This document shows, piece after piece, positions 6,583 to 13,092 of a DNA stretch of 32,298 nucleotides (position 1 is its first letter; each line of letters opens with the position of its first letter). The stretch is from a virus. A program made the translations under genes and the position numbers. The notes under the pieces were generated by a model, which was not told the DNA's origin, searched no databases, and saw nothing but the letters and a program-made list of their open reading frames with translations. Location of the stretch: the IMG/VR virus record IMGVR_UViG_3300035183_000514, positions 1 through 32,298 of that record; one strand, written 5' to 3'.

Positions 6583-6921
6583 CTATTTGTGTTTCTCCAG
6601 CATGGTCGCCAGCGTTTGCGTTTTTTGCGATGACCCTCTGCTAGACCCAAAGTAGTAACTGATAATGGTGGTCCACCCTGTAGCTACGACACCCAACAGC
6701 GTAAACAACAAATTGCGGACACCCTCTTGGGTAGTGAACCTGTCGCCAACAAACAACAGCAACACGATGAGCAGAAAGAACGCGCCGGTTACCCCATACG
6801 CAAGATATCTGTTTGTGTCTTCGTTGTGCTGGACCTGGCGCGCGCGACAGGCAGGGTCATCAGTTGCAGACAAAATCTCCTGCTTTAGAGTATCAAACAT
6901 TTGTGGATCGATTGCGGGCAT
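6583..6921 (-). CDS. Two-helix membrane protein, probable holin
   Basis: A 112-residue protein with two membrane segments, about 39-58 (FFLLIVLLLFVG core) and 70-90 (LLFTLLGVVATGWTTIISYY). They are followed by YFGSSRGSSQK, a motif often seen after the last membrane helix in small phage membrane proteins, and a charged tail. Holins form membrane holes that release the endolysin. The gene directly follows the endolysin gene on the same strand (11-base gap) and has AGGAG before the ATG. Identification as a holin rests on topology and neighbourhood, not on a named family. Confidence 0.68.
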   Translation of the reverse strand: MPAIDPQMFDTLKQEILSATDDPACRARQVQHNEDTNRYLAYGVTGAFFLLIVLLLFVGDRFTTQEGVRNLLFTLLGVVATGWTTIISYYFGSSRGSSQKTQTLATMLEKHK

Positions 6922-6932
6922 AAGCTACACTC

Positions 6933-7454
6933 CTATACGTAGTTAAGCAGCTCGACGGCGCGTGCAATCCATCCACGCAGAAACGCCAACTGACTTTGGT
7001 CTTTCACGACGATATCGGCAACCGCTTTCAGTCGGCGTCCCAATATCTTGCGCGCCAGCCGGTCTTGCGCCGACACATCGAGGGCGTCAAGCGCCTGGCG
7101 TGATGTTGGACCCAACACCCCATCCGCTACCACCCCTAGCTCTTCTTGCAGCCAGCGCACCGCCCGGCTAACGCCATGCAGCACGCCAGCATCGACCAGC
7201 ATTAGCCGAAGTTTGTCACTTTTTGTGTAGTTGAAGCCGGGGGCGCGTATATACCATTCCTGGTATATGGCGCGGGCTTCAGGGAGCGTCAGCGACTGGA
7301 CTTCCTCTGGCGTGGCGTCTCGTCCGAGATTTCGCCAGCGGCCCAGCGCAGACGTGGTAATGCCGAAATTGGTAGGACCACCACGGTCAGCGGGATGGTC
7401 AACGAACCCCCCTTCAAACGCCAATACAATGTCAACAATCTGTTTGTCCGTCAT
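6933..7454 (-). CDS. Endolysin, glycoside hydrolase 108 family (muramidase)
   Basis: Peptidoglycan-cleaving enzyme for host lysis, 173 residues, the usual size. The GH108 signature is clear: LAFEGGFVDHPADRGGPTNF (11-30) with catalytic Glu14 in the E-G-G-[FY] motif, followed by GIT. The C-terminal half fits the peptidoglycan-binding region that accompanies this family (LQEELGVVADGVLGP at about 103-117). There is no signal peptide, so release would need the adjacent membrane protein. The ATG at 7454 has AGGAGG close upstream. It lies in block B behind two members of the unknown family. Confidence 0.9.
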   Translation of the reverse strand: MTDKQIVDIVLAFEGGFVDHPADRGGPTNFGITTSALGRWRNLGRDATPEEVQSLTLPEARAIYQEWYIRAPGFNYTKSDKLRLMLVDAGVLHGVSRAVRWLQEELGVVADGVLGPTSRQALDALDVSAQDRLARKILGRRLKAVADIVVKDQSQLAFLRGWIARAVELLNYV

Positions 7455-7481
7455 TTGTCCTCCTATCCGTTCAGAATGAAC

Positions 7482-7498
7482 TATTAGTTTAGCTAATA
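7482..7498. repeat. TATTAG/CTAATA palindrome at a gene end
   Basis: Six-base arms TATTAG (7482-7487) and CTAATA (7493-7498) around a five-base centre. It overlaps the stop codon of the gene ending at 7489. It closely resembles the palindrome at 6557-6573 after the holin gene, so the pair may be a recurring 3'-end element. Confidence 0.4.
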
Positions 7499-7905
7499 CT
7501 TCCGACAGCAGGCTTATTGTCTAGCGGATTCCACGCCACCGGCGCGCCAGCCGACAGCCAGTCTTCGACGAGCCTTTCCGAATCCACGATGTAATCACAT
7601 TCCGCGATAGTTTCACTCCCTGGTATCGGTCGCCACTCGATGAGTATGTACCGGTTCAACGACGCTGGCGGAACTACAACTTGCGCGTCAGTGGCGTCGG
7701 CCAAAGCGCCGCCTGCACGCCGCGCCTGAGCATCGTTCAGCGTACACGTCAGGTGAGACTGGCGGCTTGCCGGACAGAACTGAACGGCTTGGATGGTTGC
7801 ACCTAGCTGGACTCTGGCCGCGTCGAGTGCGCGCGGATCACGGTCCCGCCGGTCTACAACCACCCATGCCCCATCTTCTCCAACAAACGTTACTGAGAAT
7901 TTCAT
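7489..7905 (-). CDS. Member 1 of a four-copy protein family of unknown function
   Basis: 138-residue protein, paralogous to those at 7946-8392, 9599-10015 and 10723-11130. Shared blocks are an N-terminal strand (MKFSVTF), RALDAARVQLGATIQ, LNDAQARRA, VVVPPASLNRYI, EW, C-D-x-x-x-D and LVEDWLSAGAP-x-x-W-x-P. The predicted pattern is a mixed alpha/beta fold with a C-terminal helix ending in AGAP. No signal peptide, membrane segment or catalytic motif is evident. A GC hairpin (7918-7935) lies just before the ribosome site. This copy is in block B between another copy and the endolysin. Function unknown; an accessory host-takeover role is only a guess. Confidence 0.85.
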   Translation of the reverse strand: MKFSVTFVGEDGAWVVVDRRDRDPRALDAARVQLGATIQAVQFCPASRQSHLTCTLNDAQARRAGGALADATDAQVVVPPASLNRYILIEWRPIPGSETIAECDYIVDSERLVEDWLSAGAPVAWNPLDNKPAVGSIS

Positions 7906-7917
7906 AGCAACCCTTTG

Positions 7918-7935
7918 GCCCGCCTTTCGGCGGGC
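7918..7935 (-). promoter_or_regulatory. Hairpin immediately before a ribosome binding site
   Basis: Seven-base perfect stem, GCCCGCC/GGCGGGC, with GAAA (a GNRA tetraloop) in the leftward RNA. It sits between the stop of the gene at 7946 and the AAAGGG site of the gene starting at 7905. There is no U-run. One of several such hairpins in these operons. Confidence 0.65.
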
Positions 7936-7945
7936 GGGTTATAGG

Positions 7946-8392
7946 TTATTGGCTGTCGGTGCCGTCTTCTTCTGAAGAAGCCATAGGCTTATAGCCGGAC
8001 GGCGTCCATTCTGCCTGAGCACCAGCGGCAAGCCAGTCTTCCACCAACTGCGCGGCATCAATGTCGTAATCGCATGCCGCAAGGGTCTCGTTGTCTGGAA
8101 GGGGCCGCCAGTTAACCAGTACGTACCGATTTAAGGCAGCCCTAGGCACCACCACTTCCGCCTTGAAGGCGTACCCAAACGCGCCCGACGCGCTACACGC
8201 ACGCCTGGCCTGTTCTTCAGATACAGCGCAGCAAACTTCAAAGCGATAGCAGCCCAACGGCTCCGCTATGTGCGCAATTTGTGGTCCCAACTGGGCACGC
8301 GCCCCATCAAGGGCGCGCAATCCGGCTGGAGCATCCGCAATCTCAACCACGTAATCACAACAACTAGAGCCACGAAACATGACAGAAAACAT
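7946..8392 (-). CDS. Member 2 of a four-copy protein family of unknown function
   Basis: 148 residues, the longest copy because of a Ser/Glu/Asp-rich tail. Shared blocks: MFSVMF, AGLRALDGARAQLGPQI, SEEQARRAC, EVVVPRAALNRYVLVNWRPL, CDYDID and LVEDWLAAGA-x-x-EWTP. Cys residues at 11, 12, 48, 54 and 55 are not conserved across copies. GGAGG lies upstream of the ATG and a short hairpin (8408-8423) lies before that. Second gene of block B, transcribed from the promoter at 8929-8957. No function can be assigned. Confidence 0.85.
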   Translation of the reverse strand: MFSVMFRGSSCCDYVVEIADAPAGLRALDGARAQLGPQIAHIAEPLGCYRFEVCCAVSEEQARRACSASGAFGYAFKAEVVVPRAALNRYVLVNWRPLPDNETLAACDYDIDAAQLVEDWLAAGAQAEWTPSGYKPMASSEEDGTDSQ

Positions 8393-8407
8393 ACTTGGTT
8401 CCTCCGT

Positions 8408-8423
8408 GCCCGTATTTGCGGGC
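8408..8423 (-). promoter_or_regulatory. Short hairpin before a ribosome binding site
   Basis: GCCCG (8408-8412) pairs with CGGGC (8419-8423) around a six-base loop. It is followed in the leftward RNA by ACGGAGGAA and the ATG of the gene at 8392. It occupies the same place as the stronger hairpins at 7918, 10031 and 10671. Confidence 0.5.
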
Positions 8424-8432
8424 GGTTAAAGA

Positions 8433-8873
8433 TTAACAAGACTCTACTGCTGCCTTCAGTTCGGCGAGGGCATCGCCGAACTGGCCCGTATCATTGAGCC
8501 ACATAATTTTGGGCACCGCTTTTGCGACAGGCTTAAGGCCTTCAGTAGTAAAAACCCTGTCCAGGTCCATAAACGTTGGAAAACCATAAAGAGATGACGA
8601 TGAAAACAATGCGCGCATGAACGCGCCCATGACGCATACATGCTCTGCACATGCCTGACCCTGGGGACATACCTTGTCGTGCGACGGGCACGCCATAACT
8701 TGCCCATTCTCGACCGCCCATTGCACCGCTCCCAACGCATCTTTCAGTTCGCCTTTCGTAATCATGGTAAGCTCCTTTCTTTCCGCTGGATTGTTAGTTA
8801 CTAATGCGATTGCCTCTCTCACGCCATATCTGCCGTCAGACATGGCAGCTAAAATTTTTTCCGTTTGTGTCAT
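8433..8873 (-). CDS. Cys-rich hypothetical protein with a second internal start
   Basis: 146 residues from ATG 8873, which has AAAGGAG seven bases upstream. A longer frame to 8921 is ruled out because the promoter's likely start point is near 8922, leaving no ribosome site. The middle carries four spaced Cys (C-x6-C-x5-C-x4-C, in ACPSHDKVCPQGQACAEHVC), which could bind metal. In the same frame, ATG 8765 has its own AAGGAG seven bases upstream and would give a 110-residue form retaining the Cys region. First gene of block B. No family recognised. Confidence 0.75.
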   Translation of the reverse strand: MTQTEKILAAMSDGRYGVREAIALVTNNPAERKELTMITKGELKDALGAVQWAVENGQVMACPSHDKVCPQGQACAEHVCVMGAFMRALFSSSSLYGFPTFMDLDRVFTTEGLKPVAKAVPKIMWLNDTGQFGDALAELKAAVESC

Positions 8874-8921
8874 GCGTGCTCCTTTCGGCGGGCTGGTTTT
8901 GGGTTTCGGGTTACTCTTCAT

Positions 8922-8957
8922 AATGCCAATGATAACGCATCACTCACTGTGTGTCAA
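8922..8957 (-). promoter_or_regulatory. Strong sigma70-type promoter for block B
   Basis: Minus strand: TTGACA (8952-8957), 17-base spacer, TATCAT (8929-8934). The -35 and spacing are ideal and the -10 has five of six consensus bases. The start point would be near 8922, giving a leader of about 48 bases to the ATG at 8873. Confidence 0.8.
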
Positions 8958-8959
8958 GT

Positions 8960-9518
8960 CGCCAGCCCCCTCCGTCCCTGGCTTCTATCAGCTATGGGCC
9001 GTTTGCTTTCGGACGGCATCCGGTTAGCGTGACATGGTCACGCCGCCGCCAGCTTTTGCAAGCACCAGCTAGCGCCGCAAAAGCTAGTCAACATACTAAA
9101 CCTAAGCATTGATGTTGACGTAGTCAACCCAGCATGTAGCGCGGAGTGCCGCCGGAAGTGACGCGAAATGCCGCGCCGAATAGCTATTAAACGTCCCGAT
9201 TTCGTTTCTTTCGCTGGCGCTAGCATGTCATCCGCTAACCACTCGCCGGCGCAAGCAAGCAAGCACAACGCAGAAAAGGCTAGTCATCAGGGTAAAGAAA
9301 GACAAGCATGCCGCTAGAATGCTAGAACACTAGAAAGCTCTAGCGTGAGATGCGCTAGACGCGCCAGAATGCCAGGAAACCGCTAGGCAGCTAGACAGAC
9401 AGAAACCCAGGCAGAAACCGCGAAGAAAGACAGAGCAAGACAGAAAGAAAGAGAGAGAGAGAGAGAGAGAACGCTAGGGAGAAACCTAGGCAAACCTAGA
9501 CAACGGCAAACAAAAATG
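8960..9518. repeat. Non-coding CTAG-rich and purine-rich region
   Basis: No convincing gene in about 560 bases. About fourteen CTAG words occur, against roughly one per kilobase in the coding right arm by eye. From about 9380 the plus strand becomes purine-rich (AGACAGACAGAAA, GAAAGACAG) and ends in a (GA)10 run at 9451-9470. It lies between the terminator of block A and the promoter of block B, so it is not obviously transcribed from either. Function unknown. Confidence 0.6.
9451..9470. repeat. (GA)10 dinucleotide repeat
   Basis: Ten GA units within a longer purine run (AGAAAGAAA before, GAACG after). Slippage-prone and able to adopt unusual DNA structure; no link to a gene is visible. Confidence 0.9.
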
Positions 9519-9549
9519 AAAAAAGGCTCCTCCCCTTTTGGGGGAGGAG
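9519..9549 (-). terminator. Intrinsic terminator of block A
   Basis: A perfect 9-bp GC-rich stem, CTCCTCCCC (9527-9535) with GGGGAGGAG (9541-9549), loop five bases. In the leftward RNA it is followed after CC by a run of six U (9519-9524). It lies 50 bases past the stop of the gene at 9599. Orientation fits leftward transcription only. Confidence 0.85.
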
Positions 9550-9598
9550 AAAGGAAGGAATGTGGGGAAGGGAAATGGGGAAGGGATTTAAGGAAGGA

Positions 9599-10015
9599 CT
9601 AGGAGGAGGAAGATTCTGATGCCGTCTCTGGTGGCTCCCATTCAAGGGGAGCGCCAGAAGCAATCCAGTCATTTATGAGCCGTTCCGTGTCCACGTCACA
9701 GTCGATTCGTGCACACGTAGGCGTGCCAGGAGCGCGCACATAGCTACAGACAACGTAGCGGTTCAACGAATGGGCAGGCACCACGACAGTCACGTCCCAG
9801 CTATCGGCAAACCGAGAGCAAGCCATCCTGGCTTGCTCCTCATTGAGAGAGCACTTGGCAGTGAACTTAACAAAGCTTCTGTGCCGTTCGATCTTTACTA
9901 TGTCGGCTCCAAGCCGATTACGCGCCGCGTCTAGCGCGCGCAAGCCGGCGATTGGCTCAGCCATCCGCACAACACAACCATCATACTCTGAACAACGAAA
10001 CTCAACGCTAAACAT
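9599..10015 (-). CDS. Member 3 of a four-copy protein family of unknown function
   Basis: 138 residues, last gene of block A before the terminator. Shared blocks: MFSVEF, AGLRALDAARNRLGADI, LNEEQARMAC, VVVPAHSLNRYVV, C-D-V-D and LINDWIASGAPLEWEP. The tail is Ser-rich (SESSSS), encoded by a run of AGG/AGA-type complements at 9599-9615. A 7-bp hairpin (10031-10048) lies before its AGGAGGA ribosome site. Differences from the other copies in the central loop show that the copies are not recent. Function unknown. Confidence 0.85.
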   Translation of the reverse strand: MFSVEFRCSEYDGCVVRMAEPIAGLRALDAARNRLGADIVKIERHRSFVKFTAKCSLNEEQARMACSRFADSWDVTVVVPAHSLNRYVVCSYVRAPGTPTCARIDCDVDTERLINDWIASGAPLEWEPPETASESSSS

Positions 10016-10030
10016 AATTTATTCCTCCTG

Positions 10031-10048
10031 GCTCGCCGAAAGGCGAGC
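10031..10048 (-). promoter_or_regulatory. Hairpin immediately before a ribosome binding site
   Basis: Seven-base perfect stem GCTCGCC/GGCGAGC with a four-base loop, directly followed in the leftward RNA by CAGGAGGAAT. Same placement as the hairpins at 7918 and 10671, and no U-run. Confidence 0.65.
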
Positions 10049-10064
10049 GGTTAAATAGCTAATG

Positions 10065-10283
10065 TTAATTGACTTCGGCGATAACTTTTTCTAGCTGGCG
10101 CAATGCGCCATGCAGAGCTAGCGCAAAGCGAGCACTCACTAGCCCACGCCTATAGGCGCTAGCAGCTAGCTTTTGTGACTTTCTCAATGCCGCGTAGTCC
10201 ATCAACGCGGCAAACTCGTCGTGAGCACACTTGGCACACAAATTGCGAATTTCAACGCTTCCCTCGCCACAGTGTTTGCACAT
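10065..10283 (-). CDS. Small zinc-ribbon-like protein
   Basis: 72 residues from ATG 10283, chosen because AAGGAG lies six bases upstream; the frame to 10325 lacks a site. Two CxxC pairs at the N-terminus (CKHCGEG at 2-8 and CAKC at about 16-19) form a likely zinc ribbon. A helical basic part follows (LRKSQKLAASAYRRGLVSAR). Such small ribbons often bind nucleic acid or act as adaptors; the partner is unknown. It lies between members 3 and 4 of the paralogous family in block A. Confidence 0.75.
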   Translation of the reverse strand: MCKHCGEGSVEIRNLCAKCAHDEFAALMDYAALRKSQKLAASAYRRGLVSARFALALHGALRQLEKVIAEVN

Positions 10284-10334
10284 AGCTTTCTCCTTATGTG
10301 ACGGATAATGGTTTATGCGTCTCAAGCCAGCCAG

Positions 10335-10655
10335 TTATGCGAACCGTTCAAATACCAATTCGCAGAACGGCATGCCATTGTCCGTGTCTGCATACAACGT
10401 ATGGTCTGGTTCGCCAGACCACACAAGCCCACGCTCGCCAACGGCAATAGCTAGCTGCCGCTCTGACGGCACGTAATCGACAAACTCCCTGTCTGTGCCC
10501 ACGTTGTAAACGTGGGCTCGGCACTTTATGGTCACTTCGCCAACGACAAAACTGTCATTGACGAAATACCCCTCATCTTCGTTCCCCCACACATCGTATG
10601 TGCGGAGTGTGTAGACACGTGTCTTGGTTTTGGGATAGCGTGTTGTTGTTGCCAT
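10335..10655 (-). CDS. Conserved-looking phage hypothetical protein (YDVWGN motif)
   Basis: 106 residues from ATG 10655, with AAGGAG nine bases upstream. The segment YTLRTYDVWGNEDEGYFVND (15-34) resembles small proteins of unknown function that I recall from many phages and mobile elements; this is memory, not a search. Beta-rich throughout, with no Cys pair or membrane segment. A 10-bp hairpin (10671-10694) precedes its ribosome site. Function unknown. Confidence 0.75.
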   Translation of the reverse strand: MATTTRYPKTKTRVYTLRTYDVWGNEDEGYFVNDSFVVGEVTIKCRAHVYNVGTDREFVDYVPSERQLAIAVGERGLVWSGEPDHTLYADTDNGMPFCELVFERFA

Positions 10656-10670
10656 GGTCAGTTTCTCCTT

Positions 10671-10694
10671 GCTCCCTGCCAAACGGCAGGGAGC
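10671..10694 (-). promoter_or_regulatory. Strong hairpin immediately before a ribosome binding site
   Basis: A perfect 10-bp stem, GCTCCCTGCC with GGCAGGGAGC, loop of four. It is directly followed in the leftward RNA by AAGGAG. The strongest of the set; no U-run follows, so read-through to the gene at 10655 is expected. Confidence 0.7.
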
Positions 10695-10722
10695 CGGCTA
10701 CTAGGGTTTCGGTTATTGTCTA

Positions 10723-11130
10723 TCACTTAGTGGCTGCTGCTGGTGACCATTCTAGCGGAGCACCAGCAGTAATCCATGCTTCCACAATATCGGCGCAACG
10801 GATACGCGGAGTACACTCCGCTCTGGTTTCGCTTCCTGGCTGGAGCCGCCATTCAGCAGTCACGAACTGGGTCAATGCTTCAGGCGGTACTGTGACTGCC
10901 GCCTGGCGAGCTTCGCCAAAGACTCCGCTCTTGACGAATGCGCGCCTTGCCTGGGCTTCAGACACGTCACAACAAATCTCGAACCTGCAGAAATGCGAGG
11001 ACGGACGCATGATAGAGTCTACTTGTGGACCTAGAATCGCTCTGGCGTTATCGAGTGCTCGAAGACCATCGGGATGGGCGAAGTCGATAACATAAGCAAC
11101 GGAATTGCTACGGAAAGTGACTATGAACAT
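10723..11130 (-). CDS. Member 4 of a four-copy protein family of unknown function
   Basis: 135 residues and the most divergent copy. Shared blocks: MFIVTF, DGLRALDNARAILGPQV, VSEAQARRAF, AVTVPPEALTQFV, EWRLQPGSET and IVEAWITAGAPLEWSP. The usual LNRY reads LTQF and the C-D-x-D stretch is changed. It has AGGAGG before the ATG at 11130 but, unlike the other copies, no hairpin there. Second gene of block A. Function unknown. Confidence 0.83.
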   Translation of the reverse strand: MFIVTFRSNSVAYVIDFAHPDGLRALDNARAILGPQVDSIMRPSSHFCRFEICCDVSEAQARRAFVKSGVFGEARQAAVTVPPEALTQFVTAEWRLQPGSETRAECTPRIRCADIVEAWITAGAPLEWSPAAATK

Positions 11131-11162
11131 GATTAGAACCTCCTGTGAGAGTTAAGTTTGCG

Positions 11163-11351
11163 TTAGTAAGGCGTAGGCATTTGATCGGTTTCGACCAGCC
11201 ATTTAAGGCCAAAGAGAATAGCCTCACCACACTTAACCGCGTGGTCAGGGAAAGCTCGGTACCCATAGTTGTTCGCCTCTGCCATAAGCATGCGAACGAT
11301 TTCGATTGCTGCCAACTGTTCGCTCTTGCTTAGCTGCTCCAGTTTATCCAT
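11163..11351 (-). CDS. Small hypothetical protein, first gene of block A
   Basis: 62 residues from ATG 11351, eight bases after AGGAGG; an ATG six bases upstream is too close to that site. Helical first half (LEQLSKSEQLAAIEIVRMLM), then an aromatic patch (NNYGYRAF) and a final helix (AILFGLKWLVE). No family recognised. A CGGAAA-N6-TTTCCG inverted repeat lies upstream at about 11405-11422 and could be an operator; no clear promoter was found. Confidence 0.65.
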   Translation of the reverse strand: MDKLEQLSKSEQLAAIEIVRMLMAEANNYGYRAFPDHAVKCGEAILFGLKWLVETDQMPTPY

Positions 11352-11519
11352 GGTCATTCCTCCTGCGAGTTTTATTTGCTTGACTTGTTTATCGTCGCTA
11401 CTTGCGGAAACTTTAATTTCCGTCTCACAAGTTTTCAAGTAGCGCCTGCCGCATTATGCTGCAATGTGCATGCCAGCGGAAACTGGTTGACACACTTTGC
11501 GAGAAACAACAAAACAAAC

Positions 11520-11960
11520 AGCTAGTTAGATTCTAGCGCGTCAACAGGTTTAGCAGGGTGAGTGACAAAATTGTGACAAAACTGCCGTAAATTTTTTGAC
11601 ATTCCGGCGAAAAAGTGACACTTGCTGGCGCTAGCTGGCGCGTTGCTGACTGGCGTGAAAAAAAAAATATATCGCGCGACAAATACCGCCAGCTCTGGCG
11701 CTAGCTATCGCTGGCGAATGTGATGCTAGCCAGAGATCGCGGCTTGCCGGCATGACGCAAGGTTTTAGTCACGCTAGCGCCAGCTAGAAACAGCTAGTCA
11801 ACGTCAACCAGTTATCACGCTAGCGATATCACTAGCTGTGACTGGCATGTCTGATAAGAAACAGTATGTCAAACGCCAACGCCATAGCTAGTGGCTAACT
11901 AGCGATGGCTACACAACATATTGTGGTGGCTAGTTCTAGCTTATCGGCGTAGTCACTGGC
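11520..11960. repeat. CTAG/GCTAGC-rich stretch
   Basis: About fourteen CTAG words in roughly 440 bases, many extended to GCTAGC, GCTAGT or CTAGCT. They are irregularly spaced, unlike a simple tandem array. No coding frame. Confidence 0.7.
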
Positions 11961-11978
11961 TGTGATGGACCAGGCCCC

Positions 11979-12010
11979 CCGGGGACCCGACCCCGGCCCG
12001 CCGATTTTTT
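11979..12010 (+). terminator. Weak terminator-like hairpin with T-run
   Basis: CCGGGG (11979-11984) pairs with CCCCGG (11991-11996), loop six, followed eight bases later by T6 (12005-12010). The gap between stem and T-run is too long for a standard intrinsic terminator, and no rightward gene precedes it. It could end a small RNA. Confidence 0.22.
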
Positions 12011-12289
12011 GGATAACGTGCCAAAAGACAGCTCCAAAAAATTTTCAAATGAGTGTCAAACCACGCCAGACCCAGCCACGCCCGGGCACAAGCTAGAATC
12101 AAAGTCGCGCTGGAGATATCACTAGCTAACCATAGATCACCGCTAGAGCGACGCGATTCTAGCTTGCTTTCCCACCCGCCGCACCCTTCTGGTGTCAACG
12201 GGGCTTGCCGGGTGTCACCTCGTGACACCGGCCAGTAATTCAATTCAATACACAAACCAAGCCGGCGCCAACTCAGCGAAAAACCAGCA

Positions 12290-12620
12290 GAAATTCAGAC
12301 ACACCAACGCCAGCCAACAATCCCTTCGGCCCAGCCAGCCAACCGCCAGCGCAAACCAAGCAGACTCTACAGGCCCTTTGGGAGGGCCTGACCGTCGTGC
12401 CGCCAGCCAAGCCGATAAGCCAAACCGCTAGACCAAGCCGGCCGGACAAACGGCCCGCTAGACAGGCTAGACAGCCCGGCAGGCCAGCCAAACCGATACG
12501 CCAGGCCAGCCAGACAAACGAACAGACAAAAGAACAGACAAACGGCACGGCCAACAGCCAGCCATCGCTGACCAGCCAGCGCCGGCTAAACGGGCCAACT
12601 CACTCCCGCCAGCGTGCTTG
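12290..12620. repeat. Low-complexity A/C-rich stretch
   Basis: Dominated by degenerate repeats of GCCAGCC, CAAACCG, GACAAACG and AGACA on the plus strand. Frames on both strands translate to monotonous Pro/Gln/Arg or Gly/Leu/Ala strings, so it is not read as coding. A 7-bp hairpin, AGGCCCT...AGGGCCT, occurs at about 12370-12390. Confidence 0.5.
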
Positions 12621-12691
12621 CCGCGCCATCGAAAAAAACAAACGCTGTTTTAGATCCCTCGATGCAGGTTAGCCGGTTCCTAAAAAACTAC

Positions 12692-12723
12692 TTGACACGA
12701 AATGAAAATTCTCTCGATATAAC
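12692..12723 (+). promoter_or_regulatory. Candidate rightward promoter
   Basis: TTGACA (12692-12697), 18 bases, GATATA (12716-12721), inside an AT-rich segment unlike its surroundings. It would feed the rightward structural operon about 500 bases downstream. Confidence 0.4.
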
Positions 12724-12850
12724 AGGTAGTTGGAATTTCTCGTTTGTCAAAATTCTAACCCTGCGCAATAACAAGGGAATCTCATTTACCTTGTATGAAG
12801 TAGACAAGTATTGAAAAACTGGCTAACTCTTTGAAAACACTGGATTATTT

Positions 12851-12888
12851 GCACACCGCATTTTTCGCAAAAATGCGTGTGCTATAAT
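12851..12888 (+). promoter_or_regulatory. Inverted repeat with extended -10 promoter
   Basis: An almost perfect 14-bp inverted repeat (about 12851-12882, one bulged C) ends directly at an extended -10, TGCTATAAT (12880-12888). The repeat covers the place of the -35, which is poor, so an activator or repressor bound there could control the rightward genes. The leader to the ATG at 13218 would be about 320 bases. Confidence 0.5.
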
Positions 12889-13075
12889 AGCTATAGATAG
12901 CTAGTAATAGCTAGCGCTAGCTAGTTAATCACTAGCTAGTCATTATTGATTTGTTCTAGCTCACTTGATGTTCGCTAGAACATCAAAGCTAACGTTAGCT
13001 ATCTCTAGCTAGTGATAGCTAGTATTAAGCTAGCGTTAGCTATTACTAGCTAGCGATAGCTATTACGCGCGCGCT
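12889..13075. repeat. Dense TAGC/CTAG array
   Basis: About fourteen CTAG words in 187 bases, mostly within TAGCTA, CTAGCTAG or GCTAGCG. It includes the 14-base palindrome AGCTAACGTTAGCT (about 12988-13001) and a hairpin TTGATGTTC-GCTA-GAACATCAA (12965-12986). It lies in the leader between the promoter candidate and the terminase genes. Confidence 0.75.
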
Positions 13076-13092
13076 AAAATAAAAAATAAAAT

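Noticed and set aside
10598-11095. 165-codon rightward frame
   Set aside because: Lies opposite members of block A, which have motifs and ribosome sites.
11485-11602. Plus-strand TTGACA hexamers at about 11487 and 11597
   Set aside because: No acceptable -10 at 16-18 bases downstream.
12273-12672. Open frames on both strands in the low-complexity stretch
   Set aside because: Products are monotonous Pro/Gln/Arg or Gly/Leu/Ala strings, with no ribosome site.
12614-12814. 66-codon rightward frame in the AT-rich segment
   Set aside because: No Shine-Dalgarno, it crosses the candidate promoter, and its first third lies in low-complexity DNA. The end looks protein-like, so a gene remnant is possible but not supported.
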